DNA of 64,000 bases from Avena insularis (lineage: Eukaryota; Streptophyta; Magnoliopsida; Poales; Poaceae): assembly GCA_023614405.1 (NCBI GenBank), contig CM042685.1, positions 190,553,508-190,617,507 on the forward strand. Direction: 5' to 3'. The position numbers and the translations under genes were made by a program. Of the stretch, positions 11,596-20,920 are shown in pieces; position 1 is the stretch's first letter, and each line of letters starts with the position of its first letter. The notes beneath the pieces are model-generated. The model was given only the letters and a program-made list of their open reading frames with translations. It did not search any database and was not told the origin of the DNA.

Positions 11596-13445
11596 GACTT
11601 AGTTAAAACGGAACTGTCCAACATGGCATTCACCAAGTCTGTAAGTGTTCGGTTTTTCCTTTCTGCCACTCCATTAGACTGGGGCGAGTAGGGAGGGGTT
11701 ACTTCATGTATAATTCCATATTTCGCACAGAATTGAGTGAACTCGTGAGATACATACTCTCCTCCTCTATCAGACCTTAAACGTTTGATTTTCTTCTCTA
11801 ATTGGTTTTCTACTTCGGCCTTATAAATCTTAAAGCAACTCAGAGCCTCATCTTTCGATTTTACTAGGTAAATATAACACCACTTAGTCGCATCATCTAT
11901 CAAAGTCATCATATACCTTTTCCCTGCCTTAGTCAATACTCCATTCATTTCACACAAATCTGAATGTATTAAATCTAGAGGTGACAGACTTTTCTCCCCG
12001 ATTGGCTTGAAAGGCTTTCGGGGTTGCTTTGATTGCACACAAGAATGACACTTAGATCCATGGACTATGGAAAAGTTCGGAATTAAATTAAACTTGTACA
12101 ACCAAACAATGTGATCAAAATTAATATGACATAAACGAGAATGCCAAATAGCAGCATCTCCAACATGATTTCTAGAGTACGAAGAACACGATAAATTGTT
12201 TACGATATTACAATCATCTAGAATGGAAAGGCGGAACAAGCCTTCGCTGTTATAGCCTTTTCCAATAAACAAACCAAATTTCGAAATAATAAATTTATTC
12301 GACTCGAAGACCAGCTTGTAGCCATCACGGCACATCAGCGAGCCAGACAGCAGGTTTCTATTTATTCCTGGGACATGTTGTACGTTCTTCAACGATAGAG
12401 TCTTCCCTGAAGTAAGTCTTAGGTCAACTCTACCGATCCCACGTACATTTGCCCGAGTGCCGTTTCCCATCACGACGGTGGAACTGCTGCAAGCCTGATA
12501 AGAAGAAAACAAGTTGTAGTCAGCACAAACATGTACATTAGCTCCAGTATCTACCCACCAATCAGTGGATTGACATGCAATAAGGACACTAGGTACGTAC
12601 CCAGATCCTCCACCTGCCTCGCTAACGGTGACATTCGCAGATTGCTGAGCACCTTCCTTCCTGCCTTTGCGCATGCGACACTTCCTGGCTATGTGTCCAG
12701 GTTCGCCACACACAAAGCAGTTGAAGTCACCATTTTCCTTGTTCTTCTTTTTCTTAAAGCCAGTGGTTTGTTTTGCCTTTCCTTTATTCTTGAAGTTCTT
12801 TCCCCCAGAGTCGCCAGCCCCATTATGCACGACATTGGCATTGGGAGTCGGATGAGGTGGGTTTTTCTCGACGTCTTTTGCCCTGGCCTTTTCCTCAACA
12901 TCAAGAGTGGCGATGAGACTTTCAACAGTCATCACCTTCCTCCTGTGTTTGAGTGTAGTGGCAAAGCTCCTCCATGATGGAGGTAACTTGGCAATAATGT
13001 CCCCTACCACAAACTTGTCAGGCAGAACGACTCCAAAACCGGCGAGTTCCCCCACCAGAAGCTGGATCTCATGAGCTTGCGTCACAACCGAATTATTATC
13101 GGTCATCTTAAAATCGTGATACAAATCATTCACATACAGCTCATGCCCAGCATCCGACTCTCCATACTTTCTGTCGAGAGCTTCCCACACAAGGGCAGGA
13201 CTGGCATAGTTCATGTAAATGTCACAAAGCTGGTCGGTCATGAGGGAGAGCAGGCAGCACATGGTAGTGTCTGAAGACACCTCCCAGTCACGCTGCTGTT
13301 CCTGCGTGAGTGGCCTTTCAACCGTGGAGGAAATCACCCACCACAAGTTCTGGATCATGAGCCAAAACTTCATACGGGTCTGCCATCTCTTAAATTTCTC
13401 ACCCCCAAACCTCTCAGGTTTCATCACATCGCTAGGTCCAGCCAT
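11526..13445 (-). CDS. COP-C gag, protease and integrase
   Basis: The chosen start (ATG at 13445) opens with MAGPSDVMKPERFGG, a usual Copia gag opening; the frame stays open upstream into the LTR. Domains in order are: UBN2-type gag (about residues 1-230), a CCHC zinc knuckle CFVCGEPGHIARKC, the aspartic protease site WWVDTGANVHVC, the GAG-pre-integrase HHCC zinc-binding region (WHSRLCHI then CHSCVQSKQ), and the integrase core. The core shows HSDLCEMNG, IDDATKWCY, SDRGGEY and SPQSNGVAERKN, so all three DDE residues are visible. The frame ends in a shifted tail at 11526. Only 24 bases separate the LTR (13470) from this ATG. Confidence 0.92.
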   Translation of the reverse strand: MAGPSDVMKPERFGGEKFKRWQTRMKFWLMIQNLWWVISSTVERPLTQEQQRDWEVSSDTTMCCLLSLMTDQLCDIYMNYASPALVWEALDRKYGESDAGHELYVNDLYHDFKMTDNNSVVTQAHEIQLLVGELAGFGVVLPDKFVVGDIIAKLPPSWRSFATTLKHRRKVMTVESLIATLDVEEKARAKDVEKNPPHPTPNANVVHNGAGDSGGKNFKNKGKAKQTTGFKKKKNKENGDFNCFVCGEPGHIARKCRMRKGRKEGAQQSANVTVSEAGGGSGYVPSVLIACQSTDWWVDTGANVHVCADYNLFSSYQACSSSTVVMGNGTRANVRGIGRVDLRLTSGKTLSLKNVQHVPGINRNLLSGSLMCRDGYKLVFESNKFIISKFGLFIGKGYNSEGLFRLSILDDCNIVNNLSCSSYSRNHVGDAAIWHSRLCHINFDHIVWLYKFNLIPNFSIVHGSKCHSCVQSKQPRKPFKPIGEKSLSPLDLIHSDLCEMNGVLTKAGKRYMMTLIDDATKWCYIYLVKSKDEALSCFKIYKAEVENQLEKKIKRLRSDRGGEYVSHEFTQFCAKYGIIHEVTPPYSPQSNGVAERKNRTLTDLVNAMLDSSVLTKSWWGRLLWRHVILSIEFSHQKEK

Positions 13446-13469
13446 TGCACAGTAATAAAGTTTCTGGAC

Positions 13470-14423
13470 TGTTGGAAATATAACATGCAATCGAATTAAA
13501 ATAATTCCGAATTTGTGTGACAACAAAGATAGATCTAACAGATTTACACATGTGATTATGAACATGAAATCTAACATGGCACAACAGATCGACATGGATC
13601 TCAAACCCCTTCTAAAACATGAAAGAGAGGATCACGAGATTGATTTCTTACGATGCGCATTTGAGCGAATGTTGATGAAGAATAGTTGAGGAAGATGAAG
13701 GACGGTCGATGCCGATGAAGAAGAAGCCGTATCGGCGAACCGCCAGAACTTTATCGCCCGGCTCCTCGTGGGACGCCAAACGCCGGGAAAGTCCGGAGAT
13801 TATCGCTTTCCTTCCCCATGACGGCAGGAAAGGATCGGCGAAGATCGGTGGTGGCTGCAGAAGAGAACAGAGTAGGGTTTCTGTGTATCTGGTGTCTTCT
13901 GTCGAGAGGGACGTCTTCCTCTTATAGACTCGAAAGGATAACCCCCACGCAGCACGTTCTGCCTATATTTCAGGATCCGCCCCCTGGTATATCTCCATCA
14001 CGAGCGATCTCCTAACCTCCCTCAACGGGAAGTCTATCTTTGAGTCGTGCGTGAGACAGACGCGGGTGGATAAGATAAGTAAACTGCTCGGCAAAAAGAT
14101 TAAAAAGAGATGCTATTTAACAGGCCACGGTCGCGCTCGCCTCGTCAAAGTCCAAAGATCCCAAGTCACAAGTCACGTGTAATTAAACGCGAATAAATGC
14201 GAAATGCGAGCGAGCGCGCGCGTGTGCGTGTGGTGTACACTAGCACATCTCTCTCTAGTCTTTCCAACTAGTCTCACCATGAGATGCCCCTGATAAGCAG
14301 GTCAAAATCTTGCTCCCTTGGCAATGTAGGACTAAACTCCCACAGCCTCCACCCCCTTGACTTTTCTCCAATTTCTGAAATTTATATGGGCTCAATTCTT
14401 GTAGAGGCCTATTTATTCCAACA
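13470..14423 (-). repeat. COP-C 5' LTR
   Basis: It is the partner of 8042-8993 with the same TGTTGGAA/TTCCAACA ends. It has accumulated differences from its partner, including small deletions around 13690-13760. On the minus strand the gag frame begins almost immediately after this LTR. Confidence 0.9.
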
Positions 14424-14438
14424 AAATAACTTAGGCCG

Positions 14439-15135
14439 CAGGGCCGGCTCTAGGCTATGGTGACCTTGGCATAGGCCAAGGGCCATGCCCGTGGGGGGCC
14501 ATGAGCAGATATTTTCCTATATTTTATACCCTATATATCTCAAAAAAATGCCCATAACCGCGAGAGAACCTGATTACTTCTTCTAGTTTATATAAATGTT
14601 CTTAACTTTGTCTTGATATGAATATATATATATATATAGTCTAAAGAATTAACTAGATACATACGAATTTAGACATTCACGAGCCTCGCTTGGGCGGTCG
14701 ATCTTCTCGACGCACCTGACATGAAGACGTTGCTAGGAGCCCAGGACGCCTCGATATTTGCGGCATAGGCGGATACGCCTCGACGGCTCGACCCCTCTGC
14801 TCTGCTCTCGATCTTTTATCTCCGGCCGTCCCGACCCAACCCAACTTTCATTCGATCTCTGACCATACTAATTCTCGATCAGAATTTCAGCACCGGACAA
14901 GACGATGATCATAACTCAAATGCCGATCATGAGGTCAATAAACAATCATTGGATTAGGGTAAATTACCTAATGTTTTGAGATTAGAATGTGTTATGTGTG
15001 GTTTGGCATTAATTTTTAATATTTTATAAGTGCAAATAGATACATAGATGTCGATATTTCTAAATATGCTTAGTGTATAGGGGCCCATGCTATCAACTTT
15101 GCACTAGAGCCCCGCAAAACATAGAGCCGGCCCTG
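14439..15135. mobile_element. Non-autonomous hAT-like DNA transposon (about 0.7 kb)
   Basis: The ends are inverted copies, CAGGGCCGGCTCTA on the left and TAGAGCCGGCCCTG on the right. Flanking 8-bp sequences TTAGGCCG (14431-14438) and CTTGGCCG (15136-15143) match at six of eight positions, fitting a decayed hAT-type 8-bp duplication. The interior is AT-rich with a TA microsatellite at about 14620-14637 and no transposase frame. It sits inside the LINE-B RNase H pseudogene. Confidence 0.65.
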
Positions 15136-15143
15136 CTTGGCCG

Positions 15144-15643
15144 TCAGAGTCCCTTAGGACCATTCCGGCCCCAGCCTTGACGTCCTGCGCGAAGGCACCG
15201 TCCACATTTAGTTTAGTTCCGGCGGCCTCCACTTCTGCTTCACCTGTGGTCGCTCATCTGCTCGGTATTTTTTGCTGAAACCTCGCACAAAATTAACTAG
15301 TATATATTTATCTTTTTCAACATCAATCATCCTTTTCTGCTCAATTAGCATTAAGGACTACATGTAGCTTTCCAAGAACCGCTTCGACGTTGTCACCGAC
15401 GCTGGTTGTTTCTCATGCATGAGCTTATTGTGTACATGCCAGGCTCCCCATAGAATCATCAGGAAATGCGCTCTTTGTCTAGCTTCAGAATTCTTAAGTG
15501 CACGTAGGAACCAGTCAGGATTGTGCTTAAAAAGCAGTACATCTGGTGGCAAATCCCAGCTCTTGCGAGTACTTCAGCTCCCACGCATGGCTTTCCACAA
15601 ATAACAAACCTCTTGCAGGTGGACATTTAATCATGGCATGATA
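15144..15643 (-). pseudogene. LINE-B linker and RNase H N-terminal part
   Basis: Minus-strand fragments read FLRALKNSEARQRAH and LMILWGAWHVHNKLMHEK, the conserved region between RT and RNase H of plant LINE proteins. After stops and frame changes, the start of RNase H follows near 15144-15225 (KWRPPEL, then a G-A-G-M-V-L-R-D-like stretch). The remaining RNase H lies at 7664-8041, beyond the inserted hAT-like and COP-C elements. It ends at the right LINE target duplication at 15644. Confidence 0.7.
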
Positions 15644-15900
15644 GGAGTGACATGTCCAATTGAATCATATAGTATTAGCAACCTACGTGATTTTGGATTA
15701 AGTATAGTTTCATTGCACAGGTAAAATCAAAGTAATTGGAGTGGATGAAAACTTTGATACAAACTAGTGTGCAAAGAATCCTTTGTGAAGGAATTCCTAG
15801 AGGCTGTAATCTTTTGAATCAAACGACTTCTATAGAAAAAAATCTTAAAGATCCGACTCCTACGAAAATCCTACACAATTATTTTGAATCAAACGAAACT
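15644..15900. repeat. Right part of the split Tourist/Harbinger-like repeat
   Basis: It starts with the right LINE target duplication (15644-15661) and ends near 15895 with GAATCAAACGAAA, the inverse of the CATTTGATTCG start at 7438. A stretch with TTAGCAACCTA repeats part of the left portion in direct orientation, so the parent repeat was internally duplicated or two copies were adjacent. The next 230 bases (15901-16127) up to COP-E hold no recognisable feature. Confidence 0.45.
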
Positions 15901-16132
15901 TGCATTCGAGAAGCAAAAGCATTATGTTGAATCCCAGTGCATCATTGCCAAACTGGCCCTTGTATGCTTGCTGGACTGGTCATTGCACTCTATATCGCAC
16001 AAATGTACTGAATGTGCCGTAAAAAATGATCTTATTTGATAACGGCTCTTCCCAGCAACTCGGTTTAAATAGTTATATCAAGGTCTTGCACTACTACTAC
16101 TTGAGTTATGTTTAATTTACTGTTGATGTTCT

Positions 16133-16568
16133 TGTTACATTTGCCTTTTGGATCTTCTAGCCTAGATGATTACAGTAGCGCTCTTTGGGTTGGATCTGAG
16201 AGAGTAGAGAGAGACCGGAGAGGTACTACCTGCGCCTTGGCTCGAGGAACACGAGCCAGAGGGGATGCCAGAGGTGGTGTCCATGACGGAGAGGGGCGAC
16301 GGCGTGGGCGTGGGTGGTTGAGAGTGGCGGCGGCGGAGCTTCCCGTCGGCCTAGCGCTAAACCCTAATCGGTGGGTATGTAGGTGGGGGGCTGCGGCGCA
16401 CGGTGAACCTCGTACCGTGTGCGTCCGCCCCCCCCCCCCCCACCTCTTTATATGCTTGTTGTGACGAGGGCCCACCAACCATGATAAGGTTGGGCGCCCC
16501 CGATTAGGGCGCGTTGAGGGACTCCGTTCGAGCCGTTGGGCCCGAACGTGGGAGAGATCTATCTAACA
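16133..16568 (-). repeat. COP-E 3' LTR
   Basis: It is 436 bp and differs from its partner mainly in a 14-C run at 16428-16441 and neighbouring GC-rich sequence. The TATA-like element CATATAAAG seen in the partner (minus strand) is preserved near 16447-16455. Apparent ORFs on both strands here are LTR sequence. Confidence 0.92.
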
Positions 16569-16577
16569 TTCTCCCCT
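16569..16577 (-). other. COP-E polypurine tract
   Basis: Minus strand AGGGGAGAA lies immediately before the LTR start TGTTAGATAG. Its position and purine content fit the plus-strand primer. Confidence 0.7.
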
Positions 16578-16745
16578 AGATCTCGACTTTACTTTTAACC
16601 TTGTTCTTTACTTATTCCATCACATAATGATACATAGAGCATGTTTCATCGTCTCAGCTCAATTGCCGATAGAATCAGACAACCACTATATACCTTCATG
16701 TTCTGAAACAAATCCTGTTACTTTTGGGCCTCTATAGTCCAGGAA

Positions 16746-17514
16746 TCATAGGCTTCCCGTTAAACCCATGCCGGCTATGTGTTCCTTGAACACATTGGGT
16801 GGTAAGCCTTTCGTTAGCGGATCCGCAAGCATATCCTTTGTCCTTATATGCTCGAGTCTTATAGTTTGATCCTGGACTTTGTCCTTCACAACATAATACT
16901 TTATATCTATAGACTTTGTAGCATTACTCGACTTGTTGTTGTGAGCATAGAATACTGCGGGCTCGTTGTCACAAGACATCTGAGTGGCTGCTGATGCGCC
17001 AACCACTTTCAAGTCGGGTAAGAATTTCTTTAACCATAACGCCTGTCCCATGGCCTCATAACATGCTATAAATTCTGCATACATCGAGATGATGCAACTA
17101 TCGATCGCTTACGCTTCTCCACGAAATAGCACCTCTGCGAGAGTAAAGACATACCTGTCATGGACTTTCTCGTCTTTATCTCCCAAGAAAATCTGATCTG
17201 AATACCCTTTTATCTCTAGGGAATCAGATCGTCTATATGTTAGCATGAGGCCTTTTGTGCCTTGCACATAACGCAAGCATTTCTTTACCATCTTCCAAAG
17301 GTTTCTATGCCTGGATTCTCTTGATATCTACCGAAAACCCGGTGATAAATGCTAAGTCGTATGAGTGCACACTTGTGCATACCGTAAGCTTCCAACAGAA
17401 GCATATGGTAATCGACTTCATTTGATCGATCTCATATTGATTCTTTGGACATTGGGATTTCCCAAAACTATCGCCCTTGACTATGGGAGCAGGTGTTGAA
17501 TTACTCGCATGCAT
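16746..17514 (-). pseudogene. COP-E RNase H region
   Basis: Three broken minus-strand frames carry Copia connection and RNase H markers: LRYVQGTKGLMLTY and YSDQIFLGD (17109-17291), then EFIACYEAMGQALWLK, CDNEPAVFYAHN and ADPLTKGLP (16746-17084). The frame changes near 17090-17110 and 17295. The stop at 16746 is the natural polyprotein end. Confidence 0.8.
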
Positions 17515-17525
17515 ATTGTATTTCT

Positions 17526-18632
17526 TTAAAATATTTTCACAATATGCTTTCTCATGATCCTAACACTCCATTCTTTACATCGGTGAATTTCTATGCCCAA
17601 AACATAAGAGGCTTCACCAAGGTCTTTCATGTCAAAGTTAGATGACAAGAACTTCTTTGTCTCTAGTAGTAGACTAACATCACTGCTGGCAAGCAGAATG
17701 TCATCCACATACAAAATTAGGAAAATATATTTCCCACTTTTGAACTTTGCATAAATGCAGTTGTCCTCAACATTTTCTTTGAATCCAAATCTTTTAATGG
17801 TATCATTAAACTTTAAATACCACTGCCTAGAGGCTTGCTTTAACCCATAAATGGATTTCTTTAGGCGGCATCCCATATGTTCCTTCCCCTCCATGAAAAA
17901 ACTCTTGGGTTGTTTCATGTAAACATTTTCTTTTAAATCTCCATTTAGAAATGCCGTCTTGACATCCATTTGATGTAACTCTAAATCAAAATGTGCAACT
18001 AGTGCCATGATGATTCTGAAGGAGTCCTTACATGAGACCGGAGAAAAAGTCTCATTGTAATCTACGCCTTCTCTTTGCGTAAAGCCTTTTGCCACGAGTC
18101 TAGCTTTGTACTTTTCTACATTCCCATTGGAGTCATACTTTGTTTTGTAGACCCACTTGCATCCTACTGTTTTGGCTCCTTTGGGAATTTCCTCTAAGTC
18201 CCAAACATTGTTGGAACTCATCGATTTCATTTCATCTTCCATTGCCTCCACCCACTTGGCTGAGTGAGGGCTACTCATGGCTTCTTCATATGAGGTAGGA
18301 TCGCCCTCCATATGAACTACATTGTAAAATTTGTAGATTTCTTTGGAAATGGCTGGTCTACGTTCTCTTTTAGACCGTCTGAGTTCATCAGACTCTTGCT
18401 CATTTCTTGCCTCGGGTTCAGGCACATTTACACTAGGTGGCTGTTCTGGCTCCCTTTCGTGCTCAACAATGGGTTCAGGTGGCTCCTGATGGACAGGTTC
18501 TGAACTTTCGCCCATTGTTGTCACGTGTGGAGTCACAACAGGTGCCGGCACCACAACCTCAGGGGTTGTAGATGGTGGCACAACAGGTAGCGAGAAAAAT
18601 GGCTCCTGAGTCATCGGATTAGGTGCATGCAC
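17526..18632 (-). CDS. COP-E reverse transcriptase
   Basis: A 368-codon open frame has a proline-rich linker (about residues 1-110), then the Copia RT: GCKWVYKTKYDSNGN, YKARLVAKGFTQREG, HQMDVKTAFLNGDL, LKKSIYGLKQASRQW and the catalytic block YVDDILLAS. It continues to DMKDLGEASYVLGIEI and ends by frameshift at 17526. The active-site aspartates are intact. Between 18633 and 18956 the integrase tail is broken by stops. Confidence 0.88.
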   Translation of the reverse strand: MHAPNPMTQEPFFSLPVVPPSTTPEVVVPAPVVTPHVTTMGESSEPVHQEPPEPIVEHEREPEQPPSVNVPEPEARNEQESDELRRSKRERRPAISKEIYKFYNVVHMEGDPTSYEEAMSSPHSAKWVEAMEDEMKSMSSNNVWDLEEIPKGAKTVGCKWVYKTKYDSNGNVEKYKARLVAKGFTQREGVDYNETFSPVSCKDSFRIIMALVAHFDLELHQMDVKTAFLNGDLKENVYMKQPKSFFMEGKEHMGCRLKKSIYGLKQASRQWYLKFNDTIKRFGFKENVEDNCIYAKFKSGKYIFLILYVDDILLASSDVSLLLETKKFLSSNFDMKDLGEASYVLGIEIHRCKEWSVRIMRKHIVKIF

Positions 18633-18956
18633 CTCTTCTCCTCAAGATCAATTTTCCTAGCTACCGTGCTCCCCCTCATCAATTCATCCTCCAAGAAGAC
18701 TGCATGTCTCGTTTCTACAAACTTTGTGTATCTGTCAGGACAGTAGAAACGATAGCCTTTTGACTTATCTGGATAGCCAATGAAGTGGCAAGATACTGTT
18801 TTGGGGTCTAACTTTGCAATGTTTGGATTAAAAACTTTTGCCTCAGCTGGGCTCCCTGCACCTCAAGTGGTGCGAGAGGGACTCGCACGTCCACAATTCA
18901 TACGGTGTTTTGGGCACCGACTTACTTTGGTACTGTTGAGAATGTGAATGGCGGTT

Positions 18957-20063
18957 TTAAGCGCCCATCCACAATCCCAATGGGAGGGTGGAATAGCTCA
19001 TCATGCAGCGCACCATATCCATAAGGGTACGGTTATGCCTTTCACCACTCTGCTTTCTTTGAGGTTCGCGCATAGAATCTCGGGCGACTATTCCATTTTC
19101 TTGCAGGAACCTTGCAAAGGGTCCTGGTACTTGACCATATGGAGTATGCCGACCGTAGTACTCCCCCCCACGATCGGACCGAACTATTTTAATTCTTTTA
19201 TCATGCTGATTTTCTATTTCAGCTTTGAAAATTTTAAATTTATCCAATGCTTCAGATCTTTCTTTAATTGGATAAATATAACCATACCGGGAGTGATCAT
19301 CCGTGAATGTTATGAATGAATCATAGCCATCCACACTTTTCACCGGAAACGGTCCACAAATATCCGTGTGGATTATTTCTAGTGTAGCTATGCTTCGGTT
19401 TGTACCCTTTTTAATTTGTTTGACATACTTTCCTTTAATGCAATCTATGCATTGTTCTATGTCGGAGAACTCTAACGGAGGAAGAATGTCATTTTTAACG
19501 AGGCTTTCTATTCTTCCCCTCGAAATATGGCCTAGTCTGCAGTGCCATAATTTCGATGAGTCAAGAGTTCGCTTCCTTTTCTTTTGTTCTTTGTTCGACA
19601 AGGGAACTTTTTCATTCACATCACACACAGAAAGTACTTTCTCATGCAGGGATAATAAATATAACTTATCATATAAGGTAGCAACACCCACACACTTGTC
19701 TTTCAACCAAATGGCACACTTGCCATTTCCAAAATAACATTCATAAGAATCTTTGTCTAGACATGAAACACTTATTAAATTTCTATGTAATGAGGGAACG
19801 AAAAGGACATCTTTGAGCAAAAGGAAAGAGCCATCAGCCAGCTCCAGAGGGACGTCACCAATGGCCTCCACTTTTGCTTCTATTCCATTCGCCACTTCAA
19901 TGTGTCTTTCTCTTCTTGGCGTGATCCTTGTCGAATGGAACCCCTGTAAAGAGTTGGCAACATGAACAGTTGCACCAGAATCAATCCACCAAGTAGATCT
20001 AGTAAACTTTTCATACAGAGATTCATTAACAAAAGAAACTATATCTTTACCATTTTTGTCCAT
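18957..20063 (-). CDS. COP-E protease and integrase
   Basis: This 368-codon frame contains the aspartic protease motif WWIDSGATVHVANS (about residues 26-39), the pre-integrase zinc-binding region (WHCRLGHISRGR, then CIDCIKGKYVKQ), and an integrase core with HTDICGPFPV, FTDDHSRYGY and SDRGGEYYGR. The segment after SDRGGEYYG is altered (GRHTPYGQVPG), but RHNRTLMDMVR, containing the usual helix after the catalytic glutamate, is still visible. It continues upstream into a zinc knuckle separated by a stop (20127). Confidence 0.85.
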   Translation of the reverse strand: MDKNGKDIVSFVNESLYEKFTRSTWWIDSGATVHVANSLQGFHSTRITPRRERHIEVANGIEAKVEAIGDVPLELADGSFLLLKDVLFVPSLHRNLISVSCLDKDSYECYFGNGKCAIWLKDKCVGVATLYDKLYLLSLHEKVLSVCDVNEKVPLSNKEQKKRKRTLDSSKLWHCRLGHISRGRIESLVKNDILPPLEFSDIEQCIDCIKGKYVKQIKKGTNRSIATLEIIHTDICGPFPVKSVDGYDSFITFTDDHSRYGYIYPIKERSEALDKFKIFKAEIENQHDKRIKIVRSDRGGEYYGRHTPYGQVPGPFARFLQENGIVARDSMREPQRKQSGERHNRTLMDMVRCMMSYSTLPLGLWMGA

Positions 20064-20920
20064 GATGTACTTCAGCCGAATTGGGCAGTCTTTCTTGTAG
20101 TGGCCAGGCTTTTTACAGTGATGGCACTAGTCTTTATCCCCAAGGGTGGACTGGTGATGCTGGTACTGGTGCTGCATTGGACCCTTGCCATGTGGCTTGG
20201 AGGGTGAGCCACCATGGTTGCCGTTTGTGAAGCCTCTCTTCCTATTGTCCTTCAAGAAGTTCAGGGAACCGCCGTGAAGGGCCTTCAGCCTTTCCTCTTC
20301 TTGGGAGAACATCCCAATGGTCTTTTCTATGTCCCACTTTTCAGGGGACATATTATAGTTTATTACAAAATTTTGAAAGGTCAGGGAAGTGAGGCCATCA
20401 CTAGGTGCACCAAGAGTGCGGCTTTAGCTCGAGGTCCTCATCCATGGGCTTGAGCTTGCTGCCATGTTTGACATCCTCAAGATGTGCTCTCTTATTCCGT
20501 GGGGACCCTGTACTTTTTCAAATACCAAATGCTTTTAAATTTGGGTCGATATATCTTTGAAGAGCCAGTAAACTGGCTCTTTATCTTGGCGAGATACTCG
20601 CCCACGGTAGCACACTCTCCAATTGAGTCCACTATTGCGTTCTCAATTGTGTTTTTTACGAAGGCCAAACACTTCTTGTTGGCGTTCACCCATTTCTAGT
20701 TATCAATCGAGTAGGCTAGCTTCAATGGAGCATGGTCCCTCTTCCTTTTCTCAAACTCAGCACTTTCTTCAAAGATCTCCCCGACTGGTCAGCGGCTTGA
20801 CTGGTTGCTTGGTGTCAACCACTAATCCACTTCAAGCATAATTAACGCCAAATCAACTTTCTTCCTCCATTCGGAGTAGTTGTCCCCCCTTAGCAGCGGG
20901 ATGTCCTTCAAACAGGCCAT
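20064..20920 (-). pseudogene. COP-E gag, broken
   Basis: The likely start is ATG 20920, shortly after a minus-strand splice-acceptor-like TTTTCAG near 20936. Fragments read IPLLRGDNYSEWRKK, NANKKCLAFVKNTIE, ECATVGEYLAKIKSQF and EKWDIEKTIGMFSQEEER. These are the familiar gag of grass TNT1-94-type Copia elements. The CCHC zinc knuckle CHHCKKPGHYKKDC lies after an in-frame stop at 20127-20129. Multiple stops and frame changes make it nonfunctional. Confidence 0.8.

Larger units (their letters stand above)
8042..14423 (-). mobile_element. COP-C: near-complete Ty1/Copia retrotransposon
   Basis: Two LTRs of about 953 bp (8042-8993 and 13470-14423) begin TGTTGGAA and end TTCCAACA. They flank minus-strand gag, protease, integrase, RT and RNase H in Copia order. 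Short AAAT duplications flank it (before 8042 and after 14423), consistent with insertion into LINE-B. The two LTRs differ by many substitutions and small indels, for example around 8220-8400 versus 13660-13830, so it is not a recent insertion. A polypurine tract is present, but no initiator-Met primer site is seen after the 5' LTR. Confidence 0.92.
7636..15643 (-). mobile_element. LINE-B: 5'-truncated LINE fragment, itself interrupted twice
   Basis: The 3' end on the minus strand has a short A tract (plus-strand T run 7634-7640). The insertion is bracketed by a 17-18 bp near-identical duplication (GGAGTGACATTCCAATT at 7619-7635, GGAGTGACATGTCCAATT at 15644-15661), as expected for target-primed reverse transcription. 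Own sequence covers 7636-8041, 14424-14438 and 15144-15643, about 0.9 kb. The interruptions are COP-C and a hAT-like element. It encodes only the C-terminal linker and RNase H region of a plant LINE ORF. Confidence 0.7.
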
